A stretch of DNA of 64,000 nucleotides from Stieleria bergensis (GTDB taxonomy: Bacteria; Planctomycetota; Planctomycetia; Pirellulales; Pirellulaceae). A program made the position numbers and the translations under genes. The DNA lies in NCBI GenBank assembly GCA_007745635.1, contig CP036272.1, positions 1,530,792 to 1,594,791 of the forward strand. Direction: 5' to 3'. Shown here piece by piece: positions 19,484-28,032 of this stretch. Within the stretch, counting starts at the first letter, position 1, and each line of letters starts with the position of its first letter. The notes under the pieces are model-generated. The model was not told the origin of the DNA. It saw only the letters and a program-made list of their open reading frames with translations, and ran no database searches.

Positions 19484-22400
19484 TGTTTTTTCTCCGCAGC
19501 TCGTCGTGACAAGGCCTTGAAGTAAGCTTGGACCTCATTCCGGTAGCCCGGCACGATCTTCTGCTTACGGCCCTGTGAGGCATCTTCAACGTTTTGGTCT
19601 CTTAGGTTGCCCCAGTCACCGTCAGCCAGCTTTTCGTCGATCAAGTCAATCTCGTCTGAACCGGAGGGTGGTTCCCCTTGGCCGGCTTGATCTTGAGGTG
19701 ACTGACCTTCAGCCATTTGACTGGATTGCTGCATGCTTTGATTGGCCAAGGCTTGCTGCAGGGTTTGCAAGCGTTGCTTGGCAGCCTGCTGCATTTGCGA
19801 TTCCAGCATTTGTGCCAGCGTCGGTGAGGCTTGCAAGGCATTGCTACCTGGTTGTCCTTGATCACCTGCCGGCTGTTGCTGTCCATTTTGGTTGGCTGCA
19901 TTTTGATCTTGGCTAGGTTGGCCTTGTTGTCCCGGTTGGCCCTGCTGTCCTTGTTGCGCGTTGCCGGCTTGTTGGGCCGCCTCTTGAGCGGCTTGCTGGG
20001 CGGCAATGGCACGGTCCAGTTCGTCCAGCGTCTGAGCTTTTTGCATCGCCGTGGCTTGCGAGCTTTGGCCTTGTTGGCCTTGTTGGCCTTGTTGGCCTTG
20101 TTGGCCTTGTTGGCCTTGTTGGCCTTGTTGGCCTTGTTGGCCTTGTTGGCCTTGTTGGCCTTGTTGGCCTTGTTGGCCTTGTTGGCCCTGTTGGCCCTGT
20201 TGGCCGGGCTCGGCGGGTGCGTTCGCGGTGGTGTTGCTGGGGTTGTTGGCTTCCCCGTTTTGCTCACCGGATTGCTGATTCTGTTCCATCAGGTTTTCTA
20301 ATGATTGAGCTTGCTGGTCCAAGGCTTCGGCGGCGTCACCGACTGCCTGGGCAGCTTCGCCGCTGGATCCAGCGTTTTCAGCGACTTGGTCCAAGGCGTC
20401 TTGTGCTTGCTGAGTGGCTTGTCCAGCAACCTCTTGTGTCTGCTGACTTTGCTGTTGAAGTTGCTGTGCCATTTCCTGCTGATCGAGTCGGTTTTCGTGC
20501 CTCGCTGCGCGATCCAGATCTTCGACCGCTGACTGGACATCTTGCGAGATATCCTCCTGCGTTTGCTGGCTCCGGCGACTGGTATTGGGATCGATCTCCA
20601 GTTCGTTGGCATAGTCTGCCTTTTCGGCGTTCTGGTTAAGATCCTTCGCCAGTTGTTCCAAGCGATCACCGCTGTTATTGGTGAGGGACTGAGCCAATTG
20701 AGCTGCTGGATTGGGTCGATCCAAGGGCGTTTGCAACGAGGGGTTCATCTCATTGGCACGCTGGTTGGAAGCTTGATAGCGTTCCTTGGCCAGTTTCTTC
20801 GTTTGCTCTGCTTGCTGGGCAGCATCATTGGCCGCTTGGACTTGTTCTTTTAGGTTTTCGATCTGGTCCTTTAAGCTTTGGTTGTCTGGCTCTCGTTTCA
20901 AACGGGCTTCATCGCGTCGAATCGCACTTTCTTGACGACGCGCTTCCGCCTTGGCTTGGCTAGCGCGGCGGTTTGCGTCTTGCTCGACTTGCTGCCATTG
21001 TCGACGTTGATCATTGATCGCAGCGAGTTCGTCGTTTTTCAGTTGGTTGCGTTGCGCGTTCAGTGAATTGACCATCGCGTTCTGTTGCGACTTCTCTGCA
21101 AACACGTCTTCCTTGCTGGACTGATCCAGTTGGTTAGCAGCTTCGTCGGCAGATTGAGCAGCCTGATTGACGGCCTCCGAAAGCTCTTGGTTGGCTTGTT
21201 TGATTTCGTCTAAGGTCGATTGTTCCTGGTTGGCGACCTGCTGAGCTTCGCGAGCCGCCTGACTGAGGTCATCGCGAACTTCATTGATCTTTTCTTGAGC
21301 ATCAAAGTCTTTGCCAGCGGCGGCCGCTGAAGCCGCTTTGGAAAGCGCGTTGTTTCGTACTGCGTCGGCACGGCGGACAAATTCGTCCAGCAACGCGCGC
21401 TGTTGGCGTTTCTGTTCTTTGAATGACTCGTCGTCATTTTCAAGTTTGCGTTTCAGAGAGTCTTCTTTGCGGGCAGCCTGTTCTAAACTGTCTTGTGCAT
21501 CACGCACCATGTCCGCAGAGATGTCGCTTAGCGCGTTCTGCATCGGTTGATTGGTTTTGAGTTCCTCTTCAAGTTGGCGAAGCAACTCACGAGGATCTTG
21601 TTTGGCGGTCTCTGCCATCTGTTCCGCGTCTTGATAGCGCTGGTCCAGATTGCTTGCCGCCTCGATGGCTTGTTGGTTTTCGCGCAGCATCTCACGCGAC
21701 TGAGAAACATCTTCGCCGTTTTCCATTTTCTCAAAGTGATCGGCGGTGTCATTCAGGCGGTCGGCCAGTTCGTCGAGCGAATTTTCTACCGCTTGCAATG
21801 CCTCATTTCGGCTGACGGTAGGATCATTGTCGTCCTTCGCTTGCATGGCTTGACGGGTTTGCCGGACTGCATCGGCGATCCATTCAGCGGCGGCATCCGC
21901 GTCACGAGCTTCTTCACGGCTCTGATCATCGATCACGTCCGCAGTGTTGGCTTTATCAATCAGCGCCTGAATCGTATCGGTCGCCTGCTCGATCGCTTCG
22001 TCTTGCTCGGAGTCAGCCATGGCGGCCAGCTCTTCAGCGGTTGGTGGGCGAGCGTCTGTAGCCTGCTGCTGGTCTTGCATGGCAGGGTCGGCATCGCCAG
22101 GCTGTTCTGGATCAGCCTGTTCACTGGCATCGGGCTTGTCTGGATCTGCGTTCTGCTGTTCGGCAGCGTCAGGCATGTCCCCCGCTTGCGGATCGGTTTG
22201 CTGGTCCGCTTGATCGTTGGGTTTGGAATCGGCGGGATCCTTTGGTTGCTCTTCGGTCGGTTTCTGCTCCGGCTTTTCTTGCTTTTCAGGATTCGTTTTA
22301 CCGGTCCGTTGTTGCTCGGTTGTGTCGGCGGCTTCTTCTGCTTGTTCGGCTGCTTTGCGCGCTTGTTCGGGAAGGCTGAGAACGTATTTTTGTAATGTCT

Positions 22401-25400
22401 GGCGAGCTTCAATCTGATGGGGTTTCCATTGCCGAATGGTTCCCAGCACTTCACCCGACATGCCTTCGACGGAACGCTTGGCTGTCAGGAATGGATCGGT
22501 GCTCCATTTTCTGGTGTACAAGCGATTGTTGGCCAAGCTGTGGTTCTCGCCGTGCCGAACTTGATTGATCGGGTCAAGGAATTGATTCCAGTCGAGTCCG
22601 GTTTGGCGAAGCTCTTCGACGACCTGTTCCAATCGCCCGTCTTGCAACTGGAACCAGAGCGGTGAGGCGATTTTGCGAATGGCAGATTCATCGGGCGAGA
22701 GTTCTGTCTTGAAGATCACCGTCAGGTCGCGATGGCAGAGTGTCAGGTCGTGTGTTCCCTGCAAGACGCGAATGGCTTTTTCGATTTCGCCATAAACTTG
22801 ATCGGCCTTGGTTTCCTTGTAGTCGCTAAAGATCTGTTCGGTCACGTTATCGATCGCGCGATGGAATAGACGTTGATCAGCCGCGTACGGCAGGTCGGTG
22901 GTGATTTTGGCTCGGTTCAGTTTTTCCTGACCGGCGGTGCGCACTTTCAATCGTTTGAGAGCGGTCTGCCAACGTAATTCGGCGTAGGCCAGATCGATCC
23001 CGATCAAGCTTGCTGAATCTGCATCCTTGGCGGCTTCGTGTTTGCTCTGGGTGTATTGGTAGTGTCGACCGGTCTCGGCGAGCTGGCGGACTAGGTAGGC
23101 CAAGTAGTGCATCTCGCGATTATTGTCTCGCGCCCAACGCACCGCTTCACTGTGGATGCCGGAATAGACCAATGAATGGGGTTTGTTTTCAATTTCACCC
23201 TGCAGTGACTTTAACAGGCTTTCGTATTGGTCGGGATCAACGTCATCTTCGATGGCGTTGGACAGTTGGGTCTTCCAACGCACGCTCCAGCGTTCCCAGT
23301 GATCCCCTTGCATGTGTTGCTGTGTTTGTGGTGAAAGCAGTGCGAGGTGCTGGTCCAACAACTCATTGATTTCAGTGATCCAGCCATCAAGCAGCATCAC
23401 ATGGCTCTTGGTGCGCTGGTTCGCAGGTGTGGAAAGCACGCGGTCCAGGTACAGTTTTAGTCCCTGCACGTCTTGGTACATGGCGATCGACAGCTCGGTC
23501 GAAAACTGTGCCTGCGATAACTTGTAGACTCGGTCGCATTGGTAGGCGCAGGATTTAGACTGCGAGGCAACGCTTTCTAAGTTTCGCTTGGCCTGGTTTG
23601 CCCACTCGGGGCGTTGTTCATTGGCGGCAAACTGCGCCAGTTTCAAGTTGCTATCGATGCGGGTTTCAATGTCCAGCACTCCACGACCAATCCATTCCAA
23701 CAAGGAAGCATCCGGCGCGTTCGCGGTTTGCGACAGCCCGACACTGACTTGTTTGATCAGGTTGACGGCTTGGGCTTGCAAAGGTTTCCATTCAGTGGCC
23801 AGCTGATCAATGTCAGCGGCAACGGTTTTCAGGTCCGGAGACTTGGTGGCTTCGTACAGGCGTTCCGAAAGCACTTTGCATTGATCCGACCACTGCAAAA
23901 TCTGCTCAGTGCGTTGTGCGAGTGGATCGATATGATCATGCCGGTGGGCATTGAAAGCATCTTCCGCAATCAGCAACTTGATCGTCTCGGAGAAAGCCTC
24001 CGCGCCTTTTCGGTCACGGACTTTCAGACGCAACTGAATCACATCACCAGGAGACAGACGCTCGGCTGGTTGGCCGGCGCCGCTGGGATCCAGCAAGTCC
24101 CATTGCCATCGCATCTCGCTGCGTTTTGCCGGAGGTTCAATTTCGCGGCGAACATCAACGAAGTCACGACCGCCAATCTTGTATTGCTGAACCACGCTGT
24201 TTAGCGGCAGGTCATCGGTCGCCACAGCGCCCAGTTCAATGCGATCGATTGCCGAGACCAATTGCTGTGGTTCGACAAAATCTGCCCAGCGTACTAACGG
24301 AGCATTGTCGATGATGGGCGTAATGGTGTTGGAGGGGCTAAACGGATTGTTCAAACCGCTTTTGATGCTGGTCGCATCGATCTGGTACTGGCCGGAAGTC
24401 TTGATGGAGATTTTGGCCAGGAATTTGGTTCCAGATTCATCCACTGGTTCCAGTTGACTCCGCGTGCCACGCAGGCCAAACAAGATGGTGGCGTCTTCGA
24501 CGGGCTGATCAAACGTGACCGTGACCAGAGCACTGGTGCCTTGCAGGGCTCTCAGATCACCGTGTTCGGCTGTTTCTACACGTTCTGGTAACTGCGAATA
24601 CGCAGGTGGCTGCAGCAATTTTTCGAAGCTCACAACGCGCGGACGCGGCAGCGGAGTGAGTTGGTGCCACAGCGTGATCGCGTCGCCGGCTTTGATGCGA
24701 TAGCTTAGCGGACTGCTGCTGATTGACAGGTTGGCCGCGAAACGCTCTGCATCGACCTCTAGGTCAGGGGCCAGTGCTGATGGCTGATTGTCGTTGTTTG
24801 CGGTGGCGTTTGGCTGAAAGTCCGAGGCATCGACGCGACGGGTCATGAAGGTTTCGCCCGAGTTGCCATCTTCGCTTTGCCACTGCAGCACCACATCGTG
24901 ATAGCGTCCACCGCCAACACCAACGACAACCGCAATGGCATCGCCTTGTGCGACATAAGTGGATGCTGGTGAGGGTTCTAGGACGGCAATTTTGGTTTGC
25001 GAGGCGCGTTCAATTTTCAAGAGTGGCAGAGCCGCACGAGCGAGGCGACGCCCAAATTGAGCTTGGGGAATGAACAGCAAGCTCACGCAGACCAAGGTCA
25101 CCAAGACACCGCTGACGACCCAACGACGTACTAAACCCAACGGCAGCATTTTGCGGAGGTCAATGGTGTTCAGTTGTTTGGCGACACGAGATTGCAGCAG
25201 GAGACGAAAATAGGCTGATCCATTGGCGCCCTGGGGATCCGCAAGCTCAACCGCCGAAACTAATTCTTCACGCAACTGCGGCGCGGCGGATTCAGCACGC
25301 TGGGCAATGGAAAGCGTGTCGGTTCGGCCAGCGGGCGCGATCCCTGAATACCAAACGGCAACCAGCGTGGTCACATACATCAGGCCACTAAGGCTCCACA

Positions 25401-25611
25401 GGACTGTGTCGCTCAAGAAGAACGCATAATCCAGTAACGCCAGCAGCAACGTGAGTGTCACAAACACCAGCAGGCCGACGCCCAGTCCTCGGAGTGCCAA
25501 TAGCAGCCCACGACGGCGACGAAAACGCTGTAATGATTCAAGTGTGACAGGATCAAGTTCCGTAGACCGTCGGTCGGCAGGATGAAGATCCGATGGAGTG
25601 ACGCTTGCCAT
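19480..25611 (-). CDS. Giant membrane protein, 2043 aa, DUF4175-like N-terminus, long coiled coil, Gly-Gln-Gln repeat
   Basis: Two transmembrane helices lie near residues 35-95 and a third near 165-185 (VVSGVLVTLVCVSLLFIP), followed by a long beta-rich periplasmic part (about 200-560). From about 560 on the chain is helical; from about 1150 it is dominated by Gln, Ala, Glu and Asp with heptad character, and residues near 1800-1850 hold fifteen Gly-Gln-Gln units. The N-terminal membrane part and position next to VWA genes recall DUF4175 proteins. It should span the periplasm as a rod or flexible tether. It follows the VWA gene by 36 bp and overlaps the next gene by 4. No enzymatic motif was seen. 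The gene is intact over 6.1 kb. Confidence 0.85.
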   Translation of the reverse strand: MASVTPSDLHPADRRSTELDPVTLESLQRFRRRRGLLLALRGLGVGLLVFVTLTLLLALLDYAFFLSDTVLWSLSGLMYVTTLVAVWYSGIAPAGRTDTLSIAQRAESAAPQLREELVSAVELADPQGANGSAYFRLLLQSRVAKQLNTIDLRKMLPLGLVRRWVVSGVLVTLVCVSLLFIPQAQFGRRLARAALPLLKIERASQTKIAVLEPSPASTYVAQGDAIAVVVGVGGGRYHDVVLQWQSEDGNSGETFMTRRVDASDFQPNATANNDNQPSALAPDLEVDAERFAANLSISSSPLSYRIKAGDAITLWHQLTPLPRPRVVSFEKLLQPPAYSQLPERVETAEHGDLRALQGTSALVTVTFDQPVEDATILFGLRGTRSQLEPVDESGTKFLAKISIKTSGQYQIDATSIKSGLNNPFSPSNTITPIIDNAPLVRWADFVEPQQLVSAIDRIELGAVATDDLPLNSVVQQYKIGGRDFVDVRREIEPPAKRSEMRWQWDLLDPSGAGQPAERLSPGDVIQLRLKVRDRKGAEAFSETIKLLIAEDAFNAHRHDHIDPLAQRTEQILQWSDQCKVLSERLYEATKSPDLKTVAADIDQLATEWKPLQAQAVNLIKQVSVGLSQTANAPDASLLEWIGRGVLDIETRIDSNLKLAQFAANEQRPEWANQAKRNLESVASQSKSCAYQCDRVYKLSQAQFSTELSIAMYQDVQGLKLYLDRVLSTPANQRTKSHVMLLDGWITEINELLDQHLALLSPQTQQHMQGDHWERWSVRWKTQLSNAIEDDVDPDQYESLLKSLQGEIENKPHSLVYSGIHSEAVRWARDNNREMHYLAYLVRQLAETGRHYQYTQSKHEAAKDADSASLIGIDLAYAELRWQTALKRLKVRTAGQEKLNRAKITTDLPYAADQRLFHRAIDNVTEQIFSDYKETKADQVYGEIEKAIRVLQGTHDLTLCHRDLTVIFKTELSPDESAIRKIASPLWFQLQDGRLEQVVEELRQTGLDWNQFLDPINQVRHGENHSLANNRLYTRKWSTDPFLTAKRSVEGMSGEVLGTIRQWKPHQIEARQTLQKYVLSLPEQARKAAEQAEEAADTTEQQRTGKTNPEKQEKPEQKPTEEQPKDPADSKPNDQADQQTDPQAGDMPDAAEQQNADPDKPDASEQADPEQPGDADPAMQDQQQATDARPPTAEELAAMADSEQDEAIEQATDTIQALIDKANTADVIDDQSREEARDADAAAEWIADAVRQTRQAMQAKDDNDPTVSRNEALQAVENSLDELADRLNDTADHFEKMENGEDVSQSREMLRENQQAIEAASNLDQRYQDAEQMAETAKQDPRELLRQLEEELKTNQPMQNALSDISADMVRDAQDSLEQAARKEDSLKRKLENDDESFKEQKRQQRALLDEFVRRADAVRNNALSKAASAAAAGKDFDAQEKINEVRDDLSQAAREAQQVANQEQSTLDEIKQANQELSEAVNQAAQSADEAANQLDQSSKEDVFAEKSQQNAMVNSLNAQRNQLKNDELAAINDQRRQWQQVEQDANRRASQAKAEARRQESAIRRDEARLKREPDNQSLKDQIENLKEQVQAANDAAQQAEQTKKLAKERYQASNQRANEMNPSLQTPLDRPNPAAQLAQSLTNNSGDRLEQLAKDLNQNAEKADYANELEIDPNTSRRSQQTQEDISQDVQSAVEDLDRAARHENRLDQQEMAQQLQQQSQQTQEVAGQATQQAQDALDQVAENAGSSGEAAQAVGDAAEALDQQAQSLENLMEQNQQSGEQNGEANNPSNTTANAPAEPGQQGQQGQQGQQGQQGQQGQQGQQGQQGQQGQQGQQGQQGQQGQQGQSSQATAMQKAQTLDELDRAIAAQQAAQEAAQQAGNAQQGQQGQPGQQGQPSQDQNAANQNGQQQPAGDQGQPGSNALQASPTLAQMLESQMQQAAKQRLQTLQQALANQSMQQSSQMAEGQSPQDQAGQGEPPSGSDEIDLIDEKLADGDWGNLRDQNVEDASQGRKQKIVPGYRNEVQAYFKALSRRAAEKKQ
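20071..20205. repeat. 9-bp tandem repeat coding for Gly-Gln-Gln
   Basis: Thirteen perfect copies of TTGTTGGCC (plus strand) are followed by two with one change (CTGTTGGCC). On the coding strand the unit is GGCCAACAA. Perfect identity at the third base of all thirteen suggests recent expansion by slippage. Confidence 0.97.
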
Positions 25612-25647
25612 GATTTCTGTTCTCTGTTTCGTAAACGAATCCGGTTT

Positions 25648-28032
25648 TTAGACGAGTCCGGCGCGCTTTCGCAGCCACCATTCCAGTGCTAACAACAGAA
25701 TGATTGGAATGAACCAATAGAACGATTGCCACAGCACAGTGTCCGATTCGATGATCGTACCACTGCTCAGTGGTTTGAGGTATTCAATCAGAGATTGAGC
25801 ATCCGACTGATGAACATAAATGCCGTTGCCCGCTTCGGCGATCTGTCGAAGCGAGTCTTCATTCAGGCTGACACGATCCATTTCGGCATGATTGGTTTGC
25901 CGAACGCGAATCGGTGCGTCAGCGAGTAACGCTGATTCGTCATACCCACTGGCGCGGACACGAATCGAATAATCGCCATCGGGCAGTGGCGGAATCATCG
26001 TGGTGTAGGTGCCACGGTCGACGTTTTCCAGCGACATTGGAACCGTCGCGATGGTGTTGCCTTGATGGACCACCAAAGCATCGACCGTCGAATCAGTCAC
26101 TGGGTTGCCTCGGGTGTCACGCAAGCGAGCACGCAACAGCACCGATTCACCGCTTTCGTATTCGATCTTGTCGGTACCGACCGCCAGGAACTGGTCGCTT
26201 GCCGAATAAGGTGGCTGGACGACGGCTTGAATCAGTTGATTCCAGAATCTGCCATAGAATCGATCGGCTACTTTGTATCGCCAACGCCAGCTTTGGTCCG
26301 ACGCCAGGTAGAAAACGCGTCCTGCACCATACATGCGGGTTGCCAGCCAGGGCGTTTTTCGCGCCGAGTCAGCTTCGCCATCCCCTGCTTCCACCCAGGT
26401 TTCAGCACCCTGAGCTAACTCAACTGACGCGGTCCAGTGCGGTTTGGGAAGCGATTTCCAAAGCGTGTTGAGCTGTTGGTTGTCATCGATCAAACCGAGA
26501 ACGGGTTCTTCGAGGCCAGCGGTGGTGGGACGCAGCGTCATCGGCGATTCTTTGGCCGGCCCCGTGTAACGAACCGGAAAGACTTCGCCCAACGGTGTTT
26601 CGGCTAATTTGCGAAGCTCGCCGTGGCGTCCATCAATGATGACCAAGCCACCACCGGAGGCAACGAACCGAGCGATCCGCAAACGGTCCTCTTCGGTGAA
26701 CTGTCCAGCGTCAACTTCGCCCATCAAAATGGCATCGTAACGGCCCATGCCAGCGTCGGTGGCGGGAAAGGTGTCTGGCGTGTCGCCGCGTTCAATGGTG
26801 GGGTGATGAGTTTGCGGGCCGAACAGCACCACGTCACATTCCCAAGATGGATCACGCACAAAAAGGTTTTTCAGATAACGTGTTTCCCAGCGACTTGAAC
26901 TATCCACAATCAAGAGTCGTCGATTGCGTTTGGCGGCTGCGACTCGAAAGTCACGAGCATCATCGCCTACATAAACATCGTTGCCATCGGTTTCAACTTT
27001 GGCAACAAAATCCAGAACTTCGTTCAAGCGTCGCAGTCCGTGCGGCGTTTGTTCTTCAAGTGTTTTGACCAGCTTGGCAATGTCGATTTCAAACGGAATG
27101 CTTTGCTGTCCCGCTTGATTCATCGTGATGGATTCTTCCCAAACTGTTTGGCCCTGGGATTCAATCCGCAAACGAATCGGCTGACCATCCACACCGTATT
27201 GTTTGATCAGCAACTCCCCGGCGAGTGTGGCTTCTGCGGCAACGGTTTCCTGGCGAATCACTCGCACGATTCCCACCCCTGGTGGTTCATCAGCAGATCC
27301 CAAGCCGAGCGTGTTGACGGTCGTGCCAAGCTTGCTAAGCCGCTGGGCGATCGCGGTGCTGGTGCCTTTTTGTAAGCCCGTGCTGGTGTCGCGACCATCG
27401 GTCATCAGCACCACTGCTGCACGGCGAATGGAATCGTTTTCCTCGTCGCTTGCGGTCGATTCTTGACCACTGCCATCGCTACTGAGGTTGATGGTTTCTA
27501 AAACACTGCTCAGAGGCGCAGACAAGTCCGTGGACTTGCCCTCGGCAGACCATTGGAATGTCGCCGGACGATCGGTCTCGCTGTCCGATGACCAAAGCAG
27601 TGTCGGCGATCCTTGGTCAAAGGTGACGACATCAATCGAGTGAGTTTTTGAAATCGTTTCCAGCCAACCGGGCGTTGTGGCTGTGCCAAGCAACAGATCG
27701 GAAGCCCGCTGGAGACGCGAGTCTTTGTCGCTGCTGTTCTGGCTGTCACTCAGTGCCATACTGCCTGAGGTGTCGACGGCGAAGACCACTCGTCCCAGTG
27801 TGCCGACCACTTGGCGATGGTGCCAAACGGGGCCGGCCAGGATCAACACGGTCAGGAACACCGCAGTCGCTCGCAGCGCGGGCAGCAAAAACGAATACGG
27901 CTGCGGGAGTGTCTTCGTTTCGCGTGTGTATAAGGCGAGCACTGCCAGCACGGCCACCAGAGCGATGCCAACCACGACCGGTAGACTTAAGCTGCCGGCA
28001 AAACGCATCTGTGCGATCAAACTGTCGATCAT
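25648..28032 (-). CDS. Membrane VWA-domain protein with glutamine-amidotransferase-like domain
   Basis: The start at 28032 overlaps the preceding stop as ATGA, giving 794 aa; the longer frame to 28134 lacks this. Two N-terminal transmembrane helices are followed by a von Willebrand A domain with an intact MIDAS start (VVFAVDTSGSM). A later region (GRYDAILMGEVDAGQFT, GGGLVIIDG) resembles the class I glutamine amidotransferase-like fold often fused to such VWA proteins, without catalytic Cys. A last helix (FYWFIPIILLLALEWWL) anchors the C-terminus. The family is periplasm-facing and works with BatA and DUF58 partners, usually with a MoxR ATPase. Likely role: metal-dependent binding of envelope partners. 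Confidence 0.9.
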   Translation of the reverse strand: MIDSLIAQMRFAGSLSLPVVVGIALVAVLAVLALYTRETKTLPQPYSFLLPALRATAVFLTVLILAGPVWHHRQVVGTLGRVVFAVDTSGSMALSDSQNSSDKDSRLQRASDLLLGTATTPGWLETISKTHSIDVVTFDQGSPTLLWSSDSETDRPATFQWSAEGKSTDLSAPLSSVLETINLSSDGSGQESTASDEENDSIRRAAVVLMTDGRDTSTGLQKGTSTAIAQRLSKLGTTVNTLGLGSADEPPGVGIVRVIRQETVAAEATLAGELLIKQYGVDGQPIRLRIESQGQTVWEESITMNQAGQQSIPFEIDIAKLVKTLEEQTPHGLRRLNEVLDFVAKVETDGNDVYVGDDARDFRVAAAKRNRRLLIVDSSSRWETRYLKNLFVRDPSWECDVVLFGPQTHHPTIERGDTPDTFPATDAGMGRYDAILMGEVDAGQFTEEDRLRIARFVASGGGLVIIDGRHGELRKLAETPLGEVFPVRYTGPAKESPMTLRPTTAGLEEPVLGLIDDNQQLNTLWKSLPKPHWTASVELAQGAETWVEAGDGEADSARKTPWLATRMYGAGRVFYLASDQSWRWRYKVADRFYGRFWNQLIQAVVQPPYSASDQFLAVGTDKIEYESGESVLLRARLRDTRGNPVTDSTVDALVVHQGNTIATVPMSLENVDRGTYTTMIPPLPDGDYSIRVRASGYDESALLADAPIRVRQTNHAEMDRVSLNEDSLRQIAEAGNGIYVHQSDAQSLIEYLKPLSSGTIIESDTVLWQSFYWFIPIILLLALEWWLRKRAGLV

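Noticed and set aside
20051-20278. Plus-strand frame rich in Cys-Trp-Pro
   Set aside because: It is the mirror of the Gly-Gln-Gln repeat in the giant protein gene and has no start signals.
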